Source of the DNA: Frigidibacter sp. SD6-1
Lineage (GTDB): Bacteria > Pseudomonadota > Alphaproteobacteria > Rhodobacterales > Rhodobacteraceae
Length of the DNA: 64,000 nucleotides
Assembly: GCF_030143255.1 (NCBI RefSeq)
Contig: NZ_JARJNR010000012.1
Location: 16,511 to 80,510 of the forward strand
Direction of reading: 5' to 3'
Shown: positions 34,878 through 44,098 of the stretch, piece after piece
How positions within the stretch are numbered: position 1 is the stretch's first letter
Layout: every line of letters starts with the position of its first letter
Made by a program: the position numbers and the translations under genes
The notes under the pieces: generated by a model
What the model saw: only the letters and a program-made list of their open reading frames with translations
Databases searched by the model: none
Told to the model about the DNA's origin: nothing

Positions 34878-35452
34878 CTCCGTTGTCGGTTCAAGGTCTC
34901 GCAACCCGAACCTTCCCCGGAAGATCGGCGATGACCGCCTGTTGTCGGGGGCCGGCTACCTTAGTTGCAAGTCTGTGCCTGGCGGGCGTTGATCGCAACT
35001 GCTACCGAATGGCGTGCTGGCGGCTTCTTGGGCACATCTCCGTTCCCGGGGCAGAAGGAACAAACGAGACGCACAAAGATGTTGGATGAACGGGCAAAGG
35101 CAATGTTGCTCGCGCTCATGTCTGCGCCATGATGGGCGCGATCATGGCAGCTTTGTCGGAAGGGGCGCTCTGCTCTATGAGGTCGTAGCCCGCGTCCCCG
35201 GTCAACGCCCAGGTTCCCGAACTGGCCACAACTTCACAATGAGAACCAGTCTGCTTCCATTGCGTCCACTGCCTGTTGCATGCTGCAGGCAATATGATCC
35301 AACCCCCAACGTTGGACCGACTGGTTAATGTCGTGCTCCTTCTTTCTGACACCGTGCTGTGAGGAGCTACCCTTGGCGCTCCCCAGTCTTTGATGGCCTG
35401 ATTGCTTGAAGTCATCCGAACCGGTCGACAGTAGCAGGCCGCCGGATGCGCA
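34878..35452. other. 575-base gap, nothing recognised
   Basis: Between the IS256 remnant and the YeeE/YedE gene I see no coding sequence with convincing composition, no tRNA, and no clear repeat. Lower GC and stop-rich frames suggest decayed or imported DNA. Confidence 0.5.
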
Positions 35453-36499
35453 TCACTCCGGCTGGTAGCCCGCGATGAGTTGGCGCAGGCCGACAAGCGC
35501 GCCTGCGGCAATTGCCGCAATGGTCACCGGGCCGGACCAGGCCAGGGTTGCAAAGGCGGTCATACCCTGGCCCAAGGAACAGCCCATGGCGACCACGCCG
35601 CCGATCCCCATCAAGGCCGCTCCGCCTACCTGTCGGCCAAGCTCGCGCGGGTCCTCGCAGGCCTCCCACCGGAACAGGCCGCGGATCGTCGAGCCGATCA
35701 GCGAGCCTGCCATCACGCCCACCACCGAGCCGACCGAGAAGGTGATCCCCCCTGCAGTCGAGGTCATCAGGAAGATCAGCGTCCGGCCGACGGGCGCGGT
35801 GAATGACGGGCCTTCGACAGTTATCTCGCCCAGGCTTTCGGCGGCAAGGTAGGTCGTTCCGACAAAGCACCAGGCGACCGCAAGGCCCGCTGCAACGCCC
35901 CAGGCGATCTGGCGTGGGCTCTGGCGAAGTCCGGCATGGGACAGGCCCCAGATCAGGAAACCCCCGGCTATGGCAACGATCACCACTGCGGGTGGCAGGC
36001 CAAGCTGGCCGAGGTCATGCACAATCCCCTGCGGCCCGGTGGCATCTGGTTGGGGAAACAGCATCACCCGAAGCGGGGCGAGTGGTCCGGACAGCGCAAT
36101 GAAGCCGAAGATCCCCATGACGACCACGACGACCAGCGACCGCAGATCACCCCCGCCAAAGCGCACCAGCGCGCCGAAGCCGCAGTTGCCCGCCAGGGCC
36201 ATGCCGTAGCCAAAGACCAGCCCGCCCAGTATGGACCCCAGCGCATTCCACTGGATCGCGTGATAGAAGGTGCCGCCAAGATCGATCCATCCGATCATCG
36301 CGCCTGCCTGGGTGGTCAGGATCGCGGTCGCCAGCACCACACCCCAAAGCCTGAGCCGGGTCTGGTCGCGGCCGTAGACCGCCGATTCCAGCGCCCCGAG
36401 CGTGCAGAAATCCCCCAACCGCGCCGCAAGGCCCAGGACAAACCCGCCCGCCAGACCGACGAATGCCGCGAGCACCCCGATCGGAACCGATTCCAGCAT
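35453..36499 (-). CDS. YeeE/YedE family sulfur-compound transporter, SoxT-like (348 aa)
   Basis: About nine to ten hydrophobic segments. YeeE/YedE signatures: LGLAARLGDFCTLGALE near residue 23, FGYGMALAGNCGFGALVRFGGGDLRSL near 95 and GIGGVVAMGCSLGQGMTAF near 310. The conserved Cys (C-T-L, N-C-G-F-G, G-C-S-L-G-Q-G) are those used by TsuA-type thiosulfate transporters. It sits 20 bases downstream of soxR in the same direction. The role is probably uptake of thiosulfate or another reduced sulfur species. A second family member closes the locus at 49266-50339. Confidence 0.85.
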   Translation of the reverse strand: MLESVPIGVLAAFVGLAGGFVLGLAARLGDFCTLGALESAVYGRDQTRLRLWGVVLATAILTTQAGAMIGWIDLGGTFYHAIQWNALGSILGGLVFGYGMALAGNCGFGALVRFGGGDLRSLVVVVVMGIFGFIALSGPLAPLRVMLFPQPDATGPQGIVHDLGQLGLPPAVVIVAIAGGFLIWGLSHAGLRQSPRQIAWGVAAGLAVAWCFVGTTYLAAESLGEITVEGPSFTAPVGRTLIFLMTSTAGGITFSVGSVVGVMAGSLIGSTIRGLFRWEACEDPRELGRQVGGAALMGIGGVVAMGCSLGQGMTAFATLAWSGPVTIAAIAAGALVGLRQLIAGYQPE

Positions 36500-36519
36500 C
36501 TGCGCCTCCCTTCGGCCTC

Positions 36520-36876
36520 TCAGCCGCGCTCTGCCAAATATAGCCGCGCCAGGACCTCGATCATCTCGGTGACCTTCGGATCCAACAGCGAATAGTAGAT
36601 CGCCTGCCCCTCGCGCCGGGCGCTGACCAGACCCTCCAGCCGCAGCCGCGCAAGTTGCTGGCTGACGATAGCCTGACGCGCGGACAGAAGGTTTTCAAGC
36701 TCGGTCACACTTTTCGGTCCGGTCCGAAGGTGACACAGGATAGTGAGCCGCCCGTCATGGCCCATGGCCTTGAGGAGCGTCGAGGCCTGTTCGGCAGCCG
36801 AAATCAGGTCGGAAAGATCGCAGCCATCTACCGGGCCATCCTGTCCGTTCTGTTTCTGGAAGTCGTCACCTGCCAA
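36520..36876 (-). CDS. soxR: ArsR-family repressor SoxR (about 118 aa)
   Basis: The body is unmistakable: LLKAMGHDGRLTILCHLRTGPKSVTELENLLSARQAIVSQQLARLRLEGLVSARREGQAIYYSLLD, the winged helix of the ArsR/SoxR group. SoxR-type proteins sense sulfane sulfur through cysteines and repress sox genes in the absence of thiosulfate. Start uncertain: I use TTG at 36876 (LAGDDFQKQ); a longer frame to 37248 would overlap soxS. Position at the head of a sox locus beside soxS matches the canonical order soxR-soxS-soxV. Confidence 0.85.
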   Translation of the reverse strand: MAGDDFQKQNGQDGPVDGCDLSDLISAAEQASTLLKAMGHDGRLTILCHLRTGPKSVTELENLLSARQAIVSQQLARLRLEGLVSARREGQAIYYSLLDPKVTEMIEVLARLYLAERG

Positions 36877-36986
36877 TGCGTCTGCCCCGGTTTCACCTGA
36901 CTCCGTTATTGCGTGCGCCCGACGCAAAGGGCAACCCAACTTACTTCTCTTGCCTGCGATTGTCCGGGCAAAGCGGCGCGGCTGCC

Positions 36987-37346
36987 TCAGTTCTTCCTTG
37001 CGTCGGCGATCAATCCGGCCAAGAGAGGCCAGAAGAAATCCTCGCTTACATAGCCCTCGATCCGGCCGGATTCCATCCCGTCCTCGACCAGCACGAAGGT
37101 CGGCGTGAGAACTGGGGGCGAGACAACTGTCAGCCCCTCGGGTAGGGCGGCGCGCAACTGCAGGCGGCGCAGTGGGGCGGCTTTCCCCTCGGCAGTAAGC
37201 GGATACTCGGGCGCGATCTCTTCGTTCCACGCCGCGCAATAGATGCAACCGGGCTGTTCGAACATCAGCAATTGCAAATCGCCAGCCGTCACGTCGGCAG
37301 GGGTCAGCGCCAATACCGTCAAGGCAAGTCGACCGGGATACGCCAC
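36987..37346 (-). CDS. soxS: Thioredoxin-like SoxS (119 aa)
   Basis: Short thioredoxin-fold protein with CIYC active site (FEQPGCIYCAAWNEEIAPEYPL) near residue 34 and a hydrophobic N-terminal segment (LALTVLALTPADVTAG) serving as signal peptide. SoxS proteins are periplasmic reductants that keep the SoxY cysteine active. Divergent from soxV with 85 bases between the starts, and followed on the minus strand by soxR. Confidence 0.9.
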   Translation of the reverse strand: MAYPGRLALTVLALTPADVTAGDLQLLMFEQPGCIYCAAWNEEIAPEYPLTAEGKAAPLRRLQLRAALPEGLTVVSPPVLTPTFVLVEDGMESGRIEGYVSEDFFWPLLAGLIADARKN

Positions 37347-37431
37347 GTTGACAGTCCTATAGAAACATAGAACTATCGTAATCTACCTTTGCCCTTCCGG
37401 CAAGGCAGCGCTTTCCTCAGGAGGAGGGGCA
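37347..37431. promoter_or_regulatory. soxS-soxV divergent promoter with dyad
   Basis: Contains TTGACA at 37348-37353 and the dyad CTATAGAAACATAG (37357-37370), followed by AACTAT. Read on the other strand this gives TATGTTTCTA, resembling TAGGTTTCCTA in the soxW-soxX gap. In other sox loci SoxR binds exactly these two gaps, so this is the best SoxR operator candidate. GGAGGAGG precedes soxV. Confidence 0.55.
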
Positions 37432-38169
37432 ATGCTGGATATTTCCTTTGGCGGTGCAGCCCTTGCCGGCCTCTTGTCGTTCCTTTCGCCCTGCATCCTG
37501 CCGATGGTGCCGTTCTACCTGTCCTATATGGCGGGCCTAACGGTGCGCGAACTTCGCGACGGCGGCACGATCGCCCCCGGTGCGCGTGGGCGGCTGGTGG
37601 TGCAGGCGCTGGCTTTCGCGCTTGGAGTGACAACGATCTTCGTCCTCCTTGGCCTTGGCGCCACCGCCCTGGGGCGTGGCTTTGCGCAGTGGAAGGAACC
37701 GCTGTCCTACGTTGCCGCCGCGATCCTCATCATGTTCGGCCTGCATTTCCTTGGCGTCTTCCGCATCGGGTTCCTCTACCGCGAGGCGCGGGTGGACTCG
37801 ACCGCCAACCCCCGCACCCTCGTCGGCGCCTACGTCATGGGCCTTGCCTTCGGGTTCGGTTGGACTCCCTGCGTCGGACCGGCGCTGGCCGCGATCCTGA
37901 TGGTCGCGTCGGGCATGGGCGACCTCTGGCGCGGCGGGGCGCTCCTGCTGGTCTACGGCCTGTCGATGACCCTGCCCTTCGTGCTTGCTGCCCTCTTCGC
38001 AGGGCCTTTCCTCTCGTGGGTCGCCCGGCACCGCGCGCTGGTGCGGTATGTCGAGAAAGCGATGGGCGTAATGCTCATTCTCTTCGGCATCTTAATCGCC
38101 ACCAATACAGTCAACCTCATCGCTGACTGGATGATCCGCGCCTTCGACTGGTCCGCAACCGTGACCTGA
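37432..38169 (+). CDS. soxV: SoxV, CcdA-type thiol-electron transporter (245 aa)
   Basis: Six transmembrane segments. CcdA hallmarks: LLSFLSPCILPMVPFYLSYMAGL near residue 20 with the first redox Cys-Pro, and AFGFGWTPCVGPALAAIL near 145 with the second. It passes reducing equivalents across the inner membrane to SoxW (and perhaps SoxS), which keep the Sox system active. Followed after 11 bases by soxW. Confidence 0.92.
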   Translation: MLDISFGGAALAGLLSFLSPCILPMVPFYLSYMAGLTVRELRDGGTIAPGARGRLVVQALAFALGVTTIFVLLGLGATALGRGFAQWKEPLSYVAAAILIMFGLHFLGVFRIGFLYREARVDSTANPRTLVGAYVMGLAFGFGWTPCVGPALAAILMVASGMGDLWRGGALLLVYGLSMTLPFVLAALFAGPFLSWVARHRALVRYVEKAMGVMLILFGILIATNTVNLIADWMIRAFDWSATVT

Positions 38170-38180
38170 AAGGACACCCC

Positions 38181-38744
38181 ATGCTGCGCCGACTGTTCCT
38201 GATTGCTGCCGCCACTCTGGCCCTGCCGGCCTTTGCCGTCGAACTCGGCGATGATGGGTTGCACAAGCCCACCTGGCTACGCGAGACCTTCAAGGACCTG
38301 CGCGAGGACCTGGTCGAGGCTAATGCCGAGGGCAAGCGCCTGCTGCTCAGCTACGAGCAGCGTGGCTGCATCTACTGCACCGAGATGCACGAGAAGATCT
38401 TCACCGACCCCGCAATCGACAAGCTGATCCGCGATCACTACTTCGTCGTGCAGCTGAACCTCTTCGGCGATGTCGAAGTGACAGACTTCGACGGCACCAC
38501 GCTGTCCGAGAAGGAAATGGCGATGCGCTGGGGCGTAATGTTCACACCAACACTGATCTTCCTGCCGGAAGACGTGGGCGAGGGGGTTTCGGCCCCCGAC
38601 GCGGCCGTGGCGATGATGCCGGGGGCTTTCGGCAAGGTTACGACAGAAGCACTGCTGATCTGGGTGCGCGACCACGGTTACGAGGGTGGCGAGAATTTCC
38701 AGAAATTCGTTGCAGAACAGTCGATTAAAGAAACTGACCAGTGA
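38181..38744 (+). CDS. soxW: Periplasmic thioredoxin SoxW (187 aa)
   Basis: Signal peptide MLRRLFLIAAATLALPAFA, then a thioredoxin-like domain with redox motif QRGCIYCTEMHEKIF near residue 63. It accepts electrons from SoxV in the periplasm. Order soxV-soxW immediately before soxX is canonical. The GAAGGACACC upstream supplies a weak ribosome-binding site. Confidence 0.92.
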   Translation: MLRRLFLIAAATLALPAFAVELGDDGLHKPTWLRETFKDLREDLVEANAEGKRLLLSYEQRGCIYCTEMHEKIFTDPAIDKLIRDHYFVVQLNLFGDVEVTDFDGTTLSEKEMAMRWGVMFTPTLIFLPEDVGEGVSAPDAAVAMMPGAFGKVTTEALLIWVRDHGYEGGENFQKFVAEQSIKETDQ

Positions 38745-38851
38745 CTTCGAACACCTAGCAACATATGTATATAGGTTTCCTACTATATTTTTCTTGCCCG
38801 ACGCCCGATTCCCTCGCATAGTCGCAGTCGGACGAATACGGGGAGGATAGG
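38745..38851 (+). promoter_or_regulatory. soxX promoter and probable SoxR operator
   Basis: AT-rich island in GC-rich DNA: ATATGTATATAGGTTTCCTA then CTATATTTTTC (38763-38791). The dyad TAGG-TTT-CCTA at 38772-38782 shares TAKGTTTC with the soxS-soxV gap. GGGGAGG precedes soxX. The binding protein and exact site are inferred. Confidence 0.55.
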
Positions 38852-39325
38852 ATGAGACGCCAGTTAGGCTTGGTGACAGTGGTCGCGCTGTCGCTGGCAA
38901 CACCAGCTCTGACCGAAACCGCACCGAAAGACGTGGTCTTCGATGGCGGCAAGGTCGAAGCGTCCCTGACCGGCGCGCCGGGTGATCCCGCAAACGGGGT
39001 CAAGGTGATGACCACGAACGCGCTTGGCAACTGTGTGGCCTGCCACACCATTGCCGCGCTGCCCGACGTGCAGTTTCCGGGCAATATCGCGCCACCGCTT
39101 GACGGCGTCGCCAGCCGCTGGACCGAGGCGGAACTGCGCGGCATCGTCACGAACGCGAAGATGACCTTCGATGGCAGCTTCATGCCGGCCTTCTACAAGA
39201 CCGAAGGCTTTGTCCGGCCCGGCGGAGGCTACAGCGGCAAGGCGCCGGAGGGCGACCTGCCGCCGATCCTGAACGCCCAGCAGATCGAAGATGTGGTGGC
39301 CTACCTCCTCACCCTCAAAGAATGA
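38852..39325 (+). CDS. soxX: SoxX, c-type cytochrome subunit of SoxAX (157 aa)
   Basis: N-terminal signal (MRRQLGLVTVVALSLATPALT) and one haem-binding motif CVACH at residues 61-65, with the distal ligand Met in GSFMPAFYKTEGF near 112. The C-terminal QIEDVVAYLLTLKE is standard for SoxX. It pairs with SoxA to couple thiosulfate oxidatively to the SoxY cysteine. First structural gene of the soxXYZABCD unit. Confidence 0.93.
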   Translation: MRRQLGLVTVVALSLATPALTETAPKDVVFDGGKVEASLTGAPGDPANGVKVMTTNALGNCVACHTIAALPDVQFPGNIAPPLDGVASRWTEAELRGIVTNAKMTFDGSFMPAFYKTEGFVRPGGGYSGKAPEGDLPPILNAQQIEDVVAYLLTLKE

Positions 39326-39359
39326 CGGGCCAACGGCCCCCCACTGACAGGAGAACCCC

Positions 39360-39779
39360 GTGACCCTTACCAGACGAAAGGCGCTCACTCTCGGCGTCGG
39401 CGGCATTGCCTTCGCCGCGATCCCCGGTCTTTCCGCCGCCGCGACTGTCGAGGAGCTGACCGCCGCCTTCACCGCCGGCGCCGCGCCCGCGATGGATGGC
39501 ATCACCCTGACCACCCCGGAAATCGCCGAGAACGGCAACACCGTACCTGTCTCGGTCGATGCGCCCGGCGCGGTCGCCATCATGCTGATGGCTTCGGGCA
39601 ACCCAGAACCGGCCGTCGCCACCTTCACCTTCGGCCCCGCCGCCGGTCGCCAGTTCGCCGCCACGCGCATTCGCCTGGCCAAGACCCAGGACGTGATCGC
39701 GCTGGCCAAAATGGCCGACGGCTCGATCAAGCAGGCGCAATCCACCGTCAAGGTCACCATCGGCGGCTGCGGCGGCTGA
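39360..39779 (+). CDS. soxY: SoxY, sulfur-carrier subunit (139 aa)
   Basis: GTG start at 39360 after AGGAGAACCCC. The N-terminal LTRRKALTLGVGGIAFAAIP is a Tat-type signal; the protein ends KVTIGGCGG, the swinging arm whose Cys carries the sulfur substrate. SoxYZ is exported together, SoxZ lacking its own signal. All hallmark residues are intact. Confidence 0.95.
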   Translation: MTLTRRKALTLGVGGIAFAAIPGLSAAATVEELTAAFTAGAAPAMDGITLTTPEIAENGNTVPVSVDAPGAVAIMLMASGNPEPAVATFTFGPAAGRQFAATRIRLAKTQDVIALAKMADGSIKQAQSTVKVTIGGCGG

Positions 39780-39798
39780 GACATCAAGAGGAAACACC

Positions 39799-40128
39799 AT
39801 GGTCGAAGAAGTCAAACCTCGGGTGAAAGTCCCCAAGTCTGCAGCCGCAGGTGAAGTCGTCACCATCAAGGCCCTGATCTCGCACACGATGGAGTCCGGT
39901 CAGCGCAAGAACAAGGACGGCAACCTGATCCCGCGCAGGATCATCAACCGCTTCACCTGCGACCTGAACGGCATGAACGTGATCGACGTCGCCATCGATC
40001 CGGCCGTCTCCACCAACCCGTATTTCGAATTCGACGCCAAAGTCGATGCAGCGGGCGAGTTCAAGTTCACCTGGTATGATGACGACGGCTCTGTCTACGA
40101 AGACAAGAAGCCGATCGCGGTCGGCTAA
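39799..40128 (+). CDS. soxZ: SoxZ, partner of SoxY (109 aa)
   Basis: Immunoglobulin-like small protein VKPRVKVPKSAAAGEVVTIKALISHTMESGQRKN with no signal peptide, co-exported with SoxY. The family signature HTMESGQRKN...NRFTCDLNG is clear. It stabilises SoxY and presents the carrier arm. Nineteen bases downstream of soxY with its own GAGG site. Confidence 0.95.
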   Translation: MVEEVKPRVKVPKSAAAGEVVTIKALISHTMESGQRKNKDGNLIPRRIINRFTCDLNGMNVIDVAIDPAVSTNPYFEFDAKVDAAGEFKFTWYDDDGSVYEDKKPIAVG

Positions 40129-40155
40129 CGGTCGGGCCACGGGGAGGAGAAAGCC

Positions 40156-41019
40156 ATGCACCGTAAAGCCACATCATTGGTCGCCCTGACCTTCGGCCTC
40201 GCCCTCGCGGGCGCGGTTGCGGCCGATCCGGTCGACGACACGCTGGTCGTCGAAACCGAAGACGGGACCATCGAAATGCGGACCAAGGCGCCCGCGCCGG
40301 ACCATCTTAAGGATGTGATGGAGTTCGTCTATTCCGGCTGGCACTACCGCGAGGATGAAACCCGCGATCTGCAGCGCGACGATTTCGACAATCCCGGGAT
40401 GGTCTACGTGGACCGCGGGCTCGATCTCTGGAACTCGGCCATCGGCACGGGCGGCGAAAGCTGTGCGGGCTGCCACCAGGGGCCGGAAACCATGGCGGGC
40501 CTCCGCGCAGTCACCCCGCGCGTCGATGAGAAGACCGGCGCGCTGATGACGGTCGAGAACTACATCGACGCCTGCGTGACCCAGCGGATGGGCCTTGAGG
40601 CCTGGGGTTGGACCGGCAACGAGATGAAGGACATGCTTGCCCTCATCTCGATGCAGTCGCGCGGCCAGACGGTCGACGTCAAGATCGACGGCGCCGCCGC
40701 CCCGTTCTGGGAAAAGGGCAAGGAAATCTACTACACCCGCTTCGGGCAGCTGGAGATGTCCTGCGCCTCTTGCCATGAGGATAACCAGGGCAATTTCATC
40801 CGCGCCGACCACCTGAGCCAGGGCCAGATCAACGGCTTCCCGGTTTACCGGCTCAAGGACGCGGGCATCCTGTCCGCCCAGCAGCGCTTTGTCGGCTGCG
40901 TCCGTGACACCCGGGCGGAAACCTTCAAGCCCAACTCGGACGAGTTCAAGGCGCTGGAGCTTTACGTCGCCTCGCGCGGCAACGGGCTGATGGTCGAAGG
41001 CGTCTCGGTCCGCCACTGA
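40156..41019 (+). CDS. soxA: SoxA, dihaem cytochrome c (287 aa)
   Basis: Signal peptide ending near VAADPVD (about 23). Two haem motifs, CAGCH (103-107) and CASCH (203-207), plus the active-site haem ligand Cys in FVGCVRDTRAETF (248), converted to persulfide in the mature enzyme. The dihaem form is the Paracoccus-type variant. With SoxX it starts thiosulfate oxidation. Behind the gene, GGGCGCCC-agac-GGGCGCCC (41034-41050) could form a hairpin before soxB. Confidence 0.93.
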   Translation: MHRKATSLVALTFGLALAGAVAADPVDDTLVVETEDGTIEMRTKAPAPDHLKDVMEFVYSGWHYREDETRDLQRDDFDNPGMVYVDRGLDLWNSAIGTGGESCAGCHQGPETMAGLRAVTPRVDEKTGALMTVENYIDACVTQRMGLEAWGWTGNEMKDMLALISMQSRGQTVDVKIDGAAAPFWEKGKEIYYTRFGQLEMSCASCHEDNQGNFIRADHLSQGQINGFPVYRLKDAGILSAQQRFVGCVRDTRAETFKPNSDEFKALELYVASRGNGLMVEGVSVRH

Positions 41020-41135
41020 CATCCGGGACGGGCGCCCAGACGGGCGCCCCCCGTTCACTGAAAGATCAGGCGTGGACCCTCTCCCGACGTGCTTGGCGCG
41101 GACGGGTTGCCATGCCCTATGACAAGGAGCAGGGG

Positions 41136-42827
41136 ATGATCACCCGGCGCGAATTCCTGCAAGCCTCACTCGCCGCATCGGCCATCTACGGTGTGTCCGG
41201 CTTCGGCAACTGGTCCCGGCTGGCCGCCCAGCAGGCGCTGACCCAGGACCAGCTGTTGCAGTTCGACGATTTCGGCAACGTCACGCTGATCCACATCACC
41301 GACATCCACGCCCAGCTGAAGCCGATCTGGTTCCGCGAGCCGGAATGGAACATTGGCGTGGGCGAGGCGAAGGGCCAGCCGCCGCATGTCGTGGGCAAGG
41401 CCTTCCAGGAAATGTTCAAGATCGCCCCTAGCTCGCCCGAAGCCTATGCCCTGACCTACGAGGATTTCGCCGCCCTTGGAAAGGCTTACGGCCGGATGGG
41501 CGGGATGGATCGGGTCGCGACCGTAGTAAAGGCGATCCGCGCCGCACGGCCTGACTCGCTGCTTCTGGATGGCGGCGACACCTGGCATGGCTCGATGACG
41601 AGCCTTTTGACCAAGGGCCAGGACGTCGTGAACGTGATGAATGCCCTCGGCGTCGAGGCGATGACCTCGCACTGGGAATGGACGCTTGGCACCGAGCGGG
41701 TGAAGGAGATCGTCGACAGCCTGCCCTTCCCCTTCCTCGGCGCCAACATCTTCGACGCCGAATGGGATGAACCCGCGTTCGAGCCCTACAAGATCTTCGA
41801 AAAGGCCGGCCTCCGCATTGCCGTCATCGGCCAGGCCTTCCCCTACATGCCGATTGCCAACCCGAAGTGGATGTTCCCCGAATACTCCTTCGGCATCCGC
41901 GAGGAGCGGATGCAGGAAGTCGTGGACGAGGTCCGCGCCGAGGGTGTCGATCTGGTCGTCTGCCTGTCGCACAACGGCTTTGACGTCGACAAGAAGATGG
42001 CATCCCGCGTCACCGGCATCGACGTGATCCTGACTGGCCACACCCACGACGCGATCCCCGAACCCGTGCTCGTCGGCCAGACCATCCTCATCGCCAGCGG
42101 AAGCCACGGCAAGTTCGTCAGCCGCGTCGATCTGGACGTGCAGGGCGGCAAGATGATGGGCTTCCGCCACAAGCTGATCCCGATCTTCTCGGACGTGATC
42201 ACCCCCGACGCGGACATGGCCGCGCTCATCGACGCCGAACGCGCGCCCTTCAAGGCGCAGCTTGAGGAGAAGATCGGCACGACCGAAAGCCTCCTCTACC
42301 GCCGCGGCAACTTCCAGGGCACCTGGGACGACCTGATCTGCAACGCAGTCCGGTCCGAGCGCGACACCCAGATCGCGCTGTCCCCCGGCGTCCGCTGGGG
42401 CGCCTCGCTTCTGCCCGGCGACCCGATCACGCGCGAGGACATCCACAACGTCACCTCGATGACCTACGGCCAGGTCTATCGCACCGAGATGACCGGCGAG
42501 ACGCTGAAGACGGTCCTCGAAGACGTGGCCGACAACATCTTCAACCCCGACCCCTACTACCAGCAGGGCGGCGACATGGTCCGCATCGGCGGCATGGGCT
42601 TTTCCTGCGACGTGTCAAAGGACATCGGTAACCGGATCAGCGAGATGGTGCTTCTGGACACGGGCGAGGCAATCGATCCCGCCAAGTCCTACACCGTCGG
42701 CGGCTGGGCTTCGGTCAACGAAGGCACCGAAGGCCCGCAGATCTGGGACGTCGTCGAAGCGCATATCAAGAAGCTCGGCACAGTCCGGCTTGAACCCAAC
42801 TCCTCGGTCAAAGCGACCGGGATCTGA
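41136..42827 (+). CDS. soxB: SoxB, sulfate thiol hydrolase (563 aa)
   Basis: The start at 41136 (MITRREFLQAS) follows AAGGAG at good spacing and puts the Tat motif TRREFLQAS at the N-terminus; an in-frame ATG at 41112 would add eight residues. Dimanganese phosphoesterase motifs: HITDIHAQLKP, DGGDTWHGS, SHNGFD and GHTHD. SoxB hydrolyses sulfate from the SoxY-bound thiosulfonate. Full length, all metal-binding motifs present. Confidence 0.95.
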   Translation: MITRREFLQASLAASAIYGVSGFGNWSRLAAQQALTQDQLLQFDDFGNVTLIHITDIHAQLKPIWFREPEWNIGVGEAKGQPPHVVGKAFQEMFKIAPSSPEAYALTYEDFAALGKAYGRMGGMDRVATVVKAIRAARPDSLLLDGGDTWHGSMTSLLTKGQDVVNVMNALGVEAMTSHWEWTLGTERVKEIVDSLPFPFLGANIFDAEWDEPAFEPYKIFEKAGLRIAVIGQAFPYMPIANPKWMFPEYSFGIREERMQEVVDEVRAEGVDLVVCLSHNGFDVDKKMASRVTGIDVILTGHTHDAIPEPVLVGQTILIASGSHGKFVSRVDLDVQGGKMMGFRHKLIPIFSDVITPDADMAALIDAERAPFKAQLEEKIGTTESLLYRRGNFQGTWDDLICNAVRSERDTQIALSPGVRWGASLLPGDPITREDIHNVTSMTYGQVYRTEMTGETLKTVLEDVADNIFNPDPYYQQGGDMVRIGGMGFSCDVSKDIGNRISEMVLLDTGEAIDPAKSYTVGGWASVNEGTEGPQIWDVVEAHIKKLGTVRLEPNSSVKATGI

Positions 42828-42844
42828 ACAGGAGCGTTCGCCAG

Positions 42845-44098
42845 ATGACCGACGAACCCACACGCCGCGCCTTCCTTGCGGGCACCGCAGCCGCAGGCGC
42901 AGGCCTTGTCGCAACCGCCGCGACGGCCCAGACGGCCGACCCCCTGATCACCGAGGTCCAGGAATGGGCCTCGGTCTTCGGCGACGCGGTCGATGCCACG
43001 CCTTACGGGATGCCGATCGAGTTCGAATCCCACGTCGTCCGCCGCAATGTCGAATGGCTGACCGAAAGCACCGCGTCCTCGATCAACTTCACGCCTATCC
43101 ACGCGCTGGAAGGCACGATCACCCCGCAGGGCTGCGCGTTCGAGCGCCACCATTCCGGCGCGATCAAGCTGTCCAAGCAGGACTACCGATTGATGATCAA
43201 CGGCCTCGTGGACCGCGAACTGGTGTTCACCTACGAAGACCTCCTCCGCTTCCCGCGCCAGATTTCCATCGCCTTCTGCGAATGTGCTGCGAACGGCGGA
43301 ATGGAATGGGGCGGCGCGCAGCTGGAGGGCTGCCAGTTCACTCAAGGCATGATCCACAACATGGAATACACTGGGGTCATGCTGCGCGACCTCCTCGCCG
43401 AGGCGGGGGTCAAGCCGGAAGGCAAGTGGATCTATGTCGAAGGGGCGGATGCCTCGTCGAACGGCCGTTCGATCCCGCTGGAAAAGGCGCTGGACGACGT
43501 GATGGTCGCCTTCTTCGCCAATGGCGAGGCGCTGCGCAAGGAACACGGCTATCCGGTCCGCCTGGTCGTTCCGGGCTGGGAAGGCAACATGTGGGTCAAG
43601 TGGCTGCGCCGGATCGGGGTCTATGACCAAGCCGTCGAAGGCCGCGAGGAGACCTCGAAATACACCGACCTGATGCCTGATGGCCGGGCGCGGAAGTGGA
43701 CGTGGGTGATGGACGCGAAATCCGTCATCACTTCGCCCTCGCCGCAGGCCCCGATCCGCCACGGCAAGGGTCCGCTGGTCATCACTGGCCTCGCGTGGTC
43801 CGGTCACGGCAAGATCACCCGCGTCGACATATCGACCGATGGCGGCAACAGCTGGACTCCCGCCCGCATCACCGGCGAGGCGCGGCCCAAGGCGCTGACC
43901 CGCTTCCACTACGACATGAACTGGGACGGGTCCGAGATGTTCATCATGTCCCGCGCCACGGACGAGACTGGCTATGTCCAGCCGACCAAGCAGGCCCTGC
44001 GCGACATTCGCGGGCTGAACAACGTCTACCACAACAACGGCATCCAGGTCTGGTGGGTGCGCGCCGACGGAGAGGTCGAGAATGTCGAAATCGCTTGA
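42845..44098 (+). CDS. soxC: SoxC, molybdenum sulfane dehydrogenase subunit (417 aa)
   Basis: Tat motif [15 protein letters not shown] at the N-terminus; sulfite-oxidase-type fold with the molybdopterin-binding Cys in [14 protein letters not shown] (residues 145-147), [18 protein letters not shown] and the C-terminal dimerisation domain ([16 protein letters not shown]). SoxCD oxidises the outer sulfur on SoxY, giving six further electrons and complete conversion to sulfate without sulfur globules. Presence of soxCD therefore predicts full oxidation to sulfate. Confidence 0.94.
   Translation: MTDEPTRRAFLAGTAAAGAGLVATAATAQTADPLITEVQEWASVFGDAVDATPYGMPIEFESHVVRRNVEWLTESTASSINFTPIHALEGTITPQGCAFERHHSGAIKLSKQDYRLMINGLVDRELVFTYEDLLRFPRQISIAFCECAANGGMEWGGAQLEGCQFTQGMIHNMEYTGVMLRDLLAEAGVKPEGKWIYVEGADASSNGRSIPLEKALDDVMVAFFANGEALRKEHGYPVRLVVPGWEGNMWVKWLRRIGVYDQAVEGREETSKYTDLMPDGRARKWTWVMDAKSVITSPSPQAPIRHGKGPLVITGLAWSGHGKITRVDISTDGGNSWTPARITGEARPKALTRFHYDMNWDGSEMFIMSRATDETGYVQPTKQALRDIRGLNNVYHNNGIQVWWVRADGEVENVEIA

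Noticed and set aside
37537..38031. 164-aa minus-strand open frame over soxV
   Set aside because: Shadow of the CcdA-type gene, whose motifs are clear.
41034..41050. Strong terminator between soxA and soxB
   Set aside because: The GC stem lacks a T-run, and soxB is expected to be in the same transcript, so only a weak hairpin is noted.
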